A stretch of DNA of 64,000 bases from Mytilus trossulus (lineage: Eukaryota > Mollusca > Bivalvia > Mytilida > Mytilidae), in NCBI RefSeq assembly GCF_036588685.1, contig NC_086378.1, positions 80,803,127-80,867,126 on the forward strand. Direction: 5' to 3'. Each line of letters begins with the position of its first letter. Position 1 is the stretch's first letter. The notes beneath the pieces were generated by a model, which was not told where the DNA came from, made no database searches, and saw only the letters and a list, made by a program, of their open reading frames with translations. Below, piece after piece: positions 44,750 through 55,094 of this stretch. A program made the position numbers and the translations under genes.

Positions 44750-47700
44750 CTAAACAACTGTACCCGTCTTACTCTTTTTACACAACGAGCATGCAAAAAT
44801 AACAGCAGCAATCTAAAATAAAGAACAGCGGTCAAATAAATTAAATTTATTTATTGGTTTAGATCAAAATACAGGACCGTCACAAAGCCATCTAAATTTT
44901 GATACCAGAAAATATGTGTCATTCCAAAGTATGTGTATTTTTATCTTTAATTCTGCTTGTTTATTTTAATATATTTTTTTTTAAATAAAAAATGTATCGT
45001 TCCAAAGTATAAGTATTTTTCTTTTATTTTGCTTCCTTGTTTTCCAAATGTTTTTTTCTTTCAAATAAAACATGTTTCATTCCAAGTATGTGTATTTTTA
45101 CTCTATGTATGTTTTCAAATGATTTTTTGAAATAAAACATTTGTCATTCTATAAAAGTATGTGTTTCTTTATTTTCTTTTGCTTGTTTGTTTTCACATTA
45201 ATTTATTTCTCTCAATAAAACAGAGATATAAAAACAAATTTGTAAATAATATAATGAACGATAATCTTGAAACTTATTGGTGAACAACAAAGAAACAATA
45301 TCTTGGAAAAACGTTTAGGTCATAAATGCTCTTCAACTTCTTACTTTATTTGGCCTTTTTAGCATTTTTTTATTCGAGCGTCACTGATGAGTATTTTGTA
45401 GACTAAACGCGCGTCTGGCGTAAATATATTTTGCAATCCTGGTATCTATGATGAGTTTATGTAATACCTTTCTTCACTTCTTTGCTTCGTAAATGTACAT
45501 ACCTCTGTCAACACGATAAAGACCCCAATACAAATGAAGGCAACTGAATACTTTGTTGCGAAATCTTTGACAGCATCATAACAACCCTGTAAAATATTTG
45601 TTAATGTTTTTTAGCCACATTAATATAATAATGTACTTTCACACAAGAGATATCTGCTAGAGCGTTAACTCATAAAGGCAGAGGAGCAGCATGAAACATA
45701 AAATTTTCGACTTGTGTTATTTGAAGAAGCTCTTTAACAAGTAGTTGTTAATGTCTAATAACAATAGTTATCAAAGGTACCATGATTATAATTTAGTACG
45801 GCATACACGCGTTTCGTCTACCTAAGACTCATCAGTGACGCTCATATCAAAATATTTTTAAAGCCAAACAAGTCGGGAAAATGGCAATTGTTATCGTATC
45901 GTATTTTTCTGTGTGTGTTGCATTGTCGTTTGTTTTTTGTTCTCTTCAGTGTTTCTGTTGTTTTGTTGTCATAATGTACTATATTGTACTGTTTATTTGT
46001 GTAATTCTCCATTCTGAATGTTCTTGCATTAACTTTTACTATATTCCTGTCATTTAATGGTTTCATTTTGAAACCAAAAAAGTCGGGAAAATGACAATTG
46101 TTATCGTAAAGTTTGTTTCTGTGTGTGTTGCATTGTCGTTTTTTTTTTGTTCGCTTCAGTGTTTCTGTTGTTTTGTTGTCGAAATGTACTATAGTGTACT
46201 GTTTATTTGCGTAATTCTCTTTTCTGAATGTTCTTGCATTAACTTTTACTGTATTCTTGCATTTAATGGTATCGTTTTAGTATTATATTTAACATTGCCT
46301 TAAAAGTGCGAGTTTTTGCTAGTTACAAAACCAGGTTCAATCCACCATTTTAGTTCGTTTCTCTGACGGTGTGTTACATTTTAGTGTTGTGTTTTCTGTT
46401 GTGTCGTAGTTCTCTTCTTATATTTGATGTGTTTCCCTCAGTGTTAGTATGTAACCCGGATTTGATTTTTTTCTCAATCGATTCATGAATTTCGAATAGC
46501 GGTATACTACTGTTGTCTTTATGTATACACTATTATATGACTTGTATGGAATCTATTAAACATATTTAATCATTTATGGTTTTATCATAAATTATGGCGA
46601 TGTGGTTTCAATTACTAAAGTTGTTTTCTTCTCTCAATTTGTCATAACTCAAATGGTATATAAATATTAGCCTCAATGGTATCTATCGAAGTCGAACAGA
46701 TTTCAACAGACTATGCAGCATAATTGCTTAGAAAAGATCGTTGGTTCTTTATCGTTCGTATTTGAAAAGTAGTTATGTTCCAGACCGTATGAGTATTTGT
46801 ACCGGACCGTATACGTATACTCGTACGGTCCGACCATACGCGTACGGTCGGACCGTATGCATATACGCGTATGGTCCAGTACGAGCTTACCATGCATGTT
46901 TTGTGATCATATGGGTTAAATTTAAACAAACATTTATCACAATCTTTATTTTCAGTTGATAAATTGTTATCTTTACACTTAGATGGATAAAATGAACAAT
47001 TGAACAATTGAAATTAAATATTTATTTAATTGTATATCTGAATCCTATTTTGGTAACTCTCGCCCAAGGTGACACTTGCTACCACAAGTAATGTAATATT
47101 TTTTACATTTACGTGTTTGTAGTTTATTCATGTTCCTTTGCATTTGCATTTTTTTGTAAAGTTTCTTATATTCTAAAATTGTCGTCCCACATCATGTTTA
47201 CTTCCGATATCGTAAATTTCTATGATCATACTTTAATTAATGTATTACTGATCGACATGCTAAATACAAGATATTACAGATTTAATTAAGGTTTTTATTC
47301 CAATTACAATTAAACTTTTCCATATTGATTTGAGAGTTAAGTTATGTTAATCTGTACATGAACTTTACATGCATTTGTAACTTATAAACTTAAACAACTT
47401 CTTAATGATATTAATCAGACCGTACGCGTACGGTCCGACCGTATGAGTATTTTAAAAAAGTACGCATACGGTCCAGACCGTACGCGTACGGTCCAAATAC
47501 TCATACGGTCCGGAACAGTTACACATTAGTCGCGAGTTATAAGCGACACATGTGATTTATACTTTCCTTAAAATTTTAATGTATAGACATTATTGGAAGA
47601 TGTTGACTGTCGGTTTCAATGCAAGATTATGGCGAGCATATGCAAAAAGAGGAAACAGACATTTCTTGTGCTATCGAAAACTCTAAATTACATTCAGAAG

Positions 47701-50700
47701 AGAAATGTATTACGCAAATAGAATTATCAAATGCTTTTTATTGGCAAAGAAAGATTTTTAGATGATGGATGATTTTTTATTAACCATTTTAACTTTATTT
47801 CTGAGAATGGAAATCTAACTAAAATAGATAGGTGTCATACATTACGGAACGAAAAACATATCAGATTATACAAACATGATTCCGTCAAAATGCAAACCCC
47901 TTACAAAAAGTACTTGATATTTTTAATAGTGGATCTATTTCGTTTTTGCATTACAATTCTTAATTCTTGACATCTTAATTTTCAAAAGTTAAGTATACAT
48001 GTTTCGAATATTTAAAATGGACCATTGTGATTTTGGTTCTTTGTTGCATAAGTAGAAATCACAATTTGTGTCCTGACAACATTTCTGTTAAAACAAAATA
48101 GATAGAATATACAACAAGGTTCTCTTTTGCAAACTATAACTGTCAAAATTTGTTCAATCGAAACTTTAAGCCATTCTTGATGGACACGTGTGGTAAAGTG
48201 ACCGAACTTATAAAATGGATGTGACTTCGAACCAAAGAAAGGCACACCACATGTTTTGTTTTATAAATGATAACAGGTAGATATATATCATTCATACATT
48301 AATGAACATGTGCATGTTGTCCAGATTAGCTGAAATGTTTGTTAAATGGAGACCACATTTATTTGTAAAATTGCATTTTATTAGACTTTAAACCACACAA
48401 AATGTTTGTCTTCTTGTCATTCGCTACTATTATTTGCGTGTACATGCCAAATAAACATAAAGTAATGAAAGTCAGGTACGTCGGTTCACAACTTAAAACA
48501 TTACATTAATATACCTTTGAATGGTGTCCAGTTGGGTCGTTGTTCTTAGTAAATGAGCATGTACTGGTGTATGAAGATGATGTAGCCGAAGGACAACAAG
48601 ATACGGGAAGCTCTGTAGTTCCTGATCCCTGGTACCATACAGAGTTATGATAATTATTTTTGTTAACTCCTGTACCAGTAACAGCATCAATACCACAACA
48701 CTCAAGCTATAATATAAAAGAAGAATATGTTGTATGAATGTCATTGAGAGAACTCTCCACAAGAGACCAAATAATACAGATCATATATATCATATAGCCT
48801 TCAACAATGAGCAAAGCAATTTCCGCCTAGTCTATAGATATACGAGGCCCCGTAATCACAAATATAAAACACTAACGGCTTAATTTCTTAATTACTCAAT
48901 CCTCTTTGCATGTACTTGCACATGAGGTCATTTCCAACGTCCTCTACTGTTGCCTGTCTTTTGCCTTTCTTTCTGCCTCTCCCCATGTCATTCCAAAAAT
49001 TCTCAGTTCACTGTCTAGTGTGCGTCGCCATGTATCTTTCGGTCTCCCTCTCTTTCTTTCCCCACTGCAGGTGTCCGAAGCTATCTTTGTTATGTCATGT
49101 TTGTCTTTTTGTAGAACATGGCCAATCATTTTCCATCGCCTTTCTGTAATTTCTGCTCTGATGTCTCTGTGTAAGGTTAGGTTGTATAGGTCTTTATTAC
49201 CTTTGGTATTTGGCCAGAAGATTTTGCAAATTTTACGAAGACACGTATTATGGACCTGTATATTGATGTTGTTTTTCATATTGTTCGTAGTCTGCAGGAA
49301 GAGGTCCTGGCTCTGTTGATCTTTGTCATTATGTCATTGCTAGTGTCATAGTCCTGACTGATATTAGTTCCTAGATAAGGAAAATGTTCCACTTCTTCTA
49401 TGTTATCTCCTTTAATTGTTATTGGTTGTTTACTAGTTTTGTAATTAAGGTTTATAATCTTTTGGTTTTTTTTGTGTGTTTATCTTTAGAATTACAGATA
49501 GAGCAGTTTCGTGTAGTTTATGTTTTGTTCTGCATGTTCATTCGATTTGTTGACAGTAGACATATGTCTTCAAAATCTTCCAAGCTTGCATTCATTGACC
49601 TTCTTATTCCAGTTGCTCTATTCCCAAGTGTTCTTCTCATGCACCAGTCGATGACAATGAGGAAAAAATGGAAGAGATGAGCATCCTTGTCTTACTCCAG
49701 ATTGTACATTGAACCAGGTGGATTGGGTTCCATTGTGTAGGACACAGCATCTGTAGTTGTAAAATAATTTAATCATGATTTAATTATTTTATCAGGTATG
49801 CCGTACGTTCTTATTATTTTCCAAAAGCAGGCTCTGTCCAAGTTATCAAAAACCCTTTTAATGTCCACAAGGTTTATGCTGATGTTGTGTTGCCATTATA
49901 TGCACTGCTTAAGTATGTTTCTGAGTGTGAAAACATGTGGTCACTACAAAGTAACTAGTTTATTGCCTCTAAAACCAGCTTGTCTTTCCGCAGGGTGTCA
50001 TTTAAAGCATCTATTATTCACTTGGCAATAACTCGAAGGAACACCTTTGCATGTACACATAGTAATGATATTCCTCTCCAGTTGCAATTCTTCATATCAC
50101 CTTTTTGGCAGGTTCAACCAGTATTAATTCTTTCCGGTCTTTAGGAACAACTTCTTCCTCCCATATCTACTAAATATTGTGTGTTGTATTGATGCTGTTG
50201 TGTCTACATCTGACTTTACGAGTTCTTCACTGACCTTATCTACTCCAGCTGATTTACCATTTTTGAGCCAACATAATGCTTTCTTTATTCACCAAGTTCA
50301 TTGTTTTCCGCTGGTATATCTATATTGTATTTCCATTTTCTTTTCGGTTTTATCAAGTTGTGCTGGTTTGTCCAGTGGCTCTCTGTTTAAAATCACCCTG
50401 AAAGGTTCTGTCCATCTTTCAGGTTTCTGTGACTCCGATTTTAATACCTCCCCATTCTTACTTTAAACTGGTGTTTCATTTGGTGTCAATGAGAAAATGA
50501 TAGAATAGTTTTATAGTAGAAATCAGGGGCGGGTCCAGGATTTCTGAAGGGATGTCATATTTCCCCAAAAAATATTATATAAAAAGTATTTTGGCAATTT
50601 TGCTAAAAAAAACCACCAAAAACTGCAAAACACGTGATACATTCTTTTATCAAATCAAAAAATGGGGATGGGGCGAACTATTCCCTATACACCACACTCC

Positions 50701-53700
50701 GTGGATCTGCCACTTGAAACACTTACATTCATGTTTAGATAGTTCCATCCTGATGATAGTTCGTGAGTAGTCAGATCGTCTGTTGTAAATTTTAGAAGTG
50801 CAGATTTCATCTCTGTTTTCAGTTTGCTTTCAATCTGCACAAAAAAAGATAAATGTGGGGAAAAATCAATTCATGACAGCACGTGCTTCGCATTATAACT
50901 TCACAACATCGCATAGGAAAACAAACGAAAAGCTATTATATCTCGCAATGTTATTTTTGTAGCAAAAATTTAATCATAATGAATAAATGATTCTCTTTGT
51001 AATTATATAAGGTTGTATAAGCGTTATTTGTACGCACATTTTTAGTATAGAACGGTCATACCGCTGGTCATTCAAAATCTGCATCAGTAAACACTTTTCG
51101 TTACACCAAAATGAAATTACGACAAGGAGCATTCAATTCTCGAAACACCAATTACCCTATATTATTCGTAATTCAACTATTATGGTGACAAAATTATTCG
51201 CAACATTTTATGTGGGATAACTCATTTCCATCCTGTTGAAATGAGGGAGGGACATTTTTACCTATTTTGTCTGTTTGTTTTGTGCACACATCGTTGTCAA
51301 TATGATATAATTTGATGCGACTGTCATTCAAGTGAGAGGTTTAGCTATCTTTAAAATCAGGTTTTATCAACCAATTTTTACATACGAAAATGCCTGTACC
51401 AAGTCAGGAATTAGCTAGTTGTTATACATTCGTTTGATGTGTACGATCTTTTGATTTTGCGATTTGATAATGGACTTTCTTTTTTTTAATTTTCCTCGGA
51501 GTTCAGTATTTTTGTGTTTTTACTTTTTTTGACAGATCTTTATGTATTTTCAAATGTTGATATCGCAGAAAAGTAGACAAGACAGTTTGAAATATTGTAT
51601 CGAAATTTTATCTCTTTCATGTATTTTGGGTCATGTTTTGGTCTCGTTGACTTATGATAAAACTGTTTTATTCACATAAATGAATCATTTTTTTTAGTAT
51701 TTTGTTATTATTGTAATGTTATAGTAGGGTGACTGCGACGTTTTCAGAATACCAAGTTCTATAGCTATACTATACTTACATCAGAGTTAAAAATAATCCA
51801 CAGAATAACAATAACAAACTTTCCAATAGCCAGAATCAGTACTATGATTATGTACTATAAAGAAAGAAAAAATGGGAAATAAAAAAGATATGTTAAACAA
51901 AATGTATTGAAAACATATAAAAATTAACGTAATGCATTGCCGCATAGTGTACAATTGTTACACCGCTGTTTTGAGATAAGGGTGATAATCAGTGGAGCGC
52001 TCACGAACATATTTTAAATCCTTTCAAATATGCCTTTGTCAAGTGCATATCGTCGGTTGCTGTCTTTAAGACAGTACGGTAACCTGTGGTAGTGTTCATA
52101 TCTTTGATATGTTGTCTTTTTGTGCAGTTGTCTCTTGCCAATCAAATTACATCTTCATATTAATATATGATGTTTGTCGAGGAACCTCTTACCTTCTCTT
52201 TTCGGGGCTCGTGGGTTTAAAAGAGGTTTATGCTATAACAGTTCATATTTAAGCTTTTAGGCAGTGTTTGATGGCCATAGGTATATGTTTAGGTCATGAT
52301 GCTGTTATCGTTCTTTTCATATTTTAAGTTTTTGGTTGACTCCTTGGCATTACTGATATTCCTATAAATGCAATAAATTTTAAATATCTACGTGAATAAT
52401 ATGTTTAGACTGTTTTAATGCTACATTCATTACGTCTCTGTAATGAAAGAGCCTCACGTGTTTTTGTTTATATATAATACTTTGGCTTTCAAATATTCTG
52501 ATTGTTACGCTCCCGATTAAGGTTAATCCAGATAAGCGCTTATAACACAGTAAATTGATAAATTGTTATTTTTTGTACAAGTTGTCGTGTTAATAGTTTA
52601 ACTTACAATAATCAGGAGACATCTGATTTTACAGCACGCCCCGATCGCACCAATCAGTGAGAGAACCAGGACAAAGGAACCCAGTACAATCAATGTTATA
52701 GACAAGCCTTTAGCCATGTCACCAAGATTTGTCACACCAAAACTGACACTTTTTAATGCTGGCAACACATCATCATTAATGACATCTTCGTTTAGAACAA
52801 CCAGTATGCCTGGAATCAACAGTCCTAAGCCAAGCAGCTGCAAAACAATAACGAAAACAAGATAGAACCATTCATTTGTTGTTGAAAGGAAGTGGTGAAC
52901 CCTTATAAAAAATTACATACACAATCATCTTATCCTTGTTATCAAATGATAGCTGATATTTACATTTTTACATTCTAGCGCGGGATTTTCCCATTGGTGG
53001 GCTTGTGCTGTTTTTGTTGATATTTTTTTTTATCTTTTGTCGGGTTGTAACGTTGTTTCTTCGACTTATTCCCTATTTCCATTCTCAATTTTATTCAGTC
53101 TGTTTTGTAAAAATTCAGATATAGAATTCAAAGAGACGTGCAGGAATATTATTCGTTACACAGTGTGCAATTATCCTAATACGAGAATTTATCGGGTCAA
53201 TAAAATTCATATAAATTCCGTATTAGGACAATTGAACACTGTGTAACGAATTTATCCTGATTTTGTTATATGACATATTATAATATTCAAAATAAATTTT
53301 AGGACAATATCAACAAATATATTTTAGATATTTAATCTAAAACTGTGAATTTTGTTTTTTATTAGGTCAATGGTATAAGGGAGATAATTTCAATTGACGT
53401 AATAAATAAGGGAGATAATTCCAATTGACGTGATAACAAATTGTACTGAAATTTATTAGGACAATATCAGCCAATAAAATTGCGAGAAATTACTCTAAAT
53501 CGGGATAATCTTATTTATGCGGTTATCGTTATAGTTTTAACAATTGCTTTTTATAGATATGCATGGCTGATTATATTTCACAAAGATGGTCATTTTGCTG
53601 CAAAAGTTTTAAGTTTGGTAACGTGAAATCTGACTTTAATTCCTTCTACGTATTTTTAGGGAACGTATCTCTCGTATTGCTAGCAATATCCGTTCCATAC

Positions 53701-54277
53701 CTCTTATTATCTAGTCAATTATCAGTAGTACATGTAATACTAAATATGCTTGTACATAACCAAATCTGAAACTTCGCCATGTCAGTAGTTGTCTAATGTC
53801 ACATTTTTATGATATTTTCAGTAAATAATTTATTAACAACATTTTTAGTCTCAAGACAAATAAAAAAAATTATATTCTTGATAGCCACCATAGATTCCTG
53901 AAGATTGACTATTGCTCTAAACATATATTCGTTGTTTATGCCGTTAGACTACTGTCTCATTGAGGTAACCCCCTCCCACCATAATCCCTTTTTATTCATA
54001 TTATTGTCAGGTGTGAATCCATGATTTTGAAAAGAAGTTTTATTTTACATATAAGAGTGTTGCTTGTATTTCTGTACCCGTTGTTTTATACTGTTTTTCA
54101 CAGTTTTTTATCTCTTGAATTATTCGTTGTCATTGTTACATAATCTAACTATATAGTACTTACTACTTACAATAAATAATATGTTGATGATGACAAGTAA
54201 ATATAATACTGATTACTTACAATAAATAATATGTTGATGATGACAAGTACAACTTTGCTGACCTTTTGGTTACACAT
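44750..54277 (-). CDS. Tetraspanin membrane protein
   Basis: Minus-strand exons 54277-54221, 52837-52607, 51854-51780, 50834-50727, 48706-48515, 45586-45503 and 44812-44750. All introns are GT-AG and every junction falls between codons. The total is 269 residues plus TAG, a normal tetraspanin length. It starts MCNQKVSKVVLVIINILFI (TM1 about 8-34). Small loop about 35-62, TM2 about 63-87, TM3 about 93-117, large loop about 118-225, TM4 about 231-258 with a polar Glu249. The large loop carries the diagnostic Cys160-Cys161-Gly and six cysteines in all (160, 161, 194, 195, 207, 223), including PVSCC. Membrane-proximal cysteines (88, 89, 92, 257, 260) could be palmitoylated. Tetraspanins organise membrane microdomains with partner receptors; the specific partner is not predictable. 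Introns hold a LINE, element D and a satellite. Confidence 0.93.
44920..45235 (-). repeat. Tandem array, about 75-82 bp unit, four copies
   Basis: Units begin near 44921, 44996, 45078 and 45153 with CATTCCAAAGTATGTGTATT or variants, followed by T-rich sequence, TTTGCTTGTTTG or TTGCTTCCTTG, and AAATAAAACAT or AATAAAACAGAG. Diverged. It occupies nearly half of tetraspanin intron 6, about 110 bp from the last exon. Confidence 0.7.
45345..45425 (-). repeat. Family K core, reverse copy
   Basis: CTTCAACTTCTTACTTTATT, TTATTCGAGCGTCACTGATG and GACTAAACGCGCGTCTGGCG are the reverse complement of the 36738 copy. It ends about 75 bp from tetraspanin exon 6, in intron 6. Confidence 0.7.
45790..46560 (+). 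repeat. Family K core plus duplicated repeat family 3
   Basis: ACACGCGTTTCGTCTACCTA with GACTCATCAGTGACGCTC is at about 45805-45843. Then a unit of about 195 bp beginning AAGTCGGGAAAATG appears twice (45872 and 46081): each has TTGTTATCGTA, TCTGTGTGTGTTGCATTGTC, TCAGTGTTTCTGTTGTTTTG, ATGTACTATA and TTCTTGCATTAACTTTTACT. A third related block (46331-46560) follows. The pair is a recent tandem duplication within tetraspanin intron 5. Confidence 0.65.
46776..47517. mobile_element. Foldback-like element D with GTACGGTC arrays and GTTA target duplication
   Basis: The ends are exact inverted TGTTCC and GGAACA, continued by CAGACCGTATGAGTATTT and AAATACTCATACGGTCCG. Left (46776-46883) and right (47417-47517) arrays consist of palindromic units such as ACCGTACGCGTACGGT and variants. 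GTTA flanks both sides (46772-46775 and 47518-47521), a plausible target-site duplication. The core of about 530 bp is AT-rich without an open frame. Three overlapping open frames at 46703-47007 arise from the array. It is in tetraspanin intron 5. Confidence 0.8.
47522..48514. other. Intron sequence, nothing recognised
   Basis: Tetraspanin intron 5 between element D and exon 5. The 77-residue minus-strand frame near 48012-48245 has no recognisable motif and no splice context. Confidence 0.4.
48720..48895 (+). repeat. SINE-like family S, partial copy
   Basis: AAGAAGAATATGTTGTATGA, GAACTCTCCACAAGAGACCA, GCCTTCAACAATGAGCAAAG and ACGAGGCCCCGTAATCACA follow the family order. The copy starts about 12 bp from tetraspanin exon 5 and so lies at its acceptor side. 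It abuts the LINE fragment at 48910. Confidence 0.65.
48910..50470 (-). mobile_element. Degenerate non-LTR retrotransposon (reverse transcriptase and C-terminus)
   Basis: Minus-strand pieces in order: RVILNREPLDKPAQLDKTE (50403-50340), NGKSAGVDKVSEELVKSDVD (about 50265-50195), QAGFRGNKLV (about 49990), then an intact C-terminal frame 49279-48944 with ERRWKMIGHVLQKDKHDI and ERKRGRPKDTWRRTL. These are hallmarks of a LINE reverse transcriptase and its C-terminal tail. Many stops and frameshifts separate them, and the catalytic FADD-type motif is not intact in what I can read. It sits in tetraspanin intron 4, in the gene's own orientation. Confidence 0.85.
52070..52165 (-). repeat. SINE-like family S, short reverse fragment
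   Basis: Reverse-complemented, it reads GAAGATGTAATTTGATTGGC, AAGAGACAACTGCACA and later GGTTACCGTACTG, matching the first part of family S. It lies in tetraspanin intron 2. Confidence 0.5.
52840..53800. other. Tetraspanin intron 1, repeat fragments
   Basis: Includes the hairpin at 53150-53252, a duplicated word GGGAGATAATTYCAATTGACG at about 53380 and 53409, and ATTAGGACAATATCA-type words at 53301 and 53457. The open frames at 53037-53246 and 53563-53769 have no supporting motif or splice context. Confidence 0.4.
53150..53252. mobile_element. Imperfect hairpin, ATTCGTTACACAGTGT arms
   Basis: ATTCGTTACACAGTGTGCAA then TTATCCTAATACG pairs with CGTATTAGGACAATTGAACA then CTGTGTAACGAAT. Arms are about 40 bp with a few mismatches around AATTTATCGGGTCAATAAAA. 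A MITE-like insertion in tetraspanin intron 1. Confidence 0.6.
54165..54249 (-). repeat. 36-bp direct duplication of exon 1 end with its splice donor
   Basis: 54164-54199 and 54214-54249 are identical over 36 bp. The second copy holds the last 29 bases of tetraspanin exon 1 and its GTAAGT donor; the first copy repeats both 50 bp downstream in transcript direction. Using the distal donor would add 50 nt and shift frame. Confidence 0.85.
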
Positions 54278-55088
54278 GACTTCTATGTTTTAGTATATCT
54301 AATACGAATATAAAGTAGATATTTTATACATTCTTATATTTACATACTAAATAGTGTGTTCAAATTACATTGTTAAGCAATCTACTACGAAAATAAAGAA
54401 TATATAAATATAATTTGTGTGTAGATATCTTCTATGATTCTTTAATTTTCAGTAACATTTCGGAATTAAAGTTTGATAAGACGTATTGATTTGCATACAC
54501 ATTAAGGCACACAAATAGTTCGGATGAAACTGTGGTTGTAAACTTCAGTTAGTTTGGAAAACGCAACAAATCTCGAGATCTAAAACTTTTAACCATCCTA
54601 TTCTATTGCCTAATTGGCACGTTTAAACAATACCTTACCAAAGACATTTAAGAGTTATTGATATGAATTCCCAATGGTGGACTTCGAATTTGAGAGTAAT
54701 AGCAATCCGCCATTCAAATGACCAATGATTTCAATATGAATGATTTGATGTGTTTTTCTTTCGGTTGCTTTATAATACAAATATTGGTATTTTCTTTTTT
54801 TTAGAATTTTTGGGAAATATTTTTGTTAATTTAGATGATCGCAAATATTCCTTTGTTCCTTCTGCTATTGCGTTGCCAATGAACTGGGTTGAACTCAAAT
54901 GATACCGTCCCGATTTCACTAATATAGTACTAATGTCTTCTACTTATACCTCAGGAATAGGTGTCAAGGTATTATGAAACCATGAGATTGGTATTGGAAT
55001 TAGGCAGACGATGGAAATCAAACACCCGCAATCCGATATATTATTTCTGTTTGAGTCAAAAGAAATACACAAAGGTTATCATACCATT
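54278..55088. other. Region upstream of the tetraspanin start
   Basis: Should include the 5' untranslated region and perhaps a promoter for the minus-strand tetraspanin. No TATA box or initiator can be assigned with confidence, and a non-coding first exon further to the right is possible. Confidence 0.35.
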
Positions 55089-55094
55089 AGCAAC

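Noticed and set aside
46703-47007. Overlapping open frames rich in Tyr, Arg, Thr and Val on both strands
   Set aside because: They are translations of the GTACGGTC array of element D and keep open only because of its periodicity.
48906-49319. 137-residue plus-strand open frame with hydrophobic composition
   Set aside because: It is the antisense of the LINE C-terminal frame at 49279-48944, which has clear family motifs.
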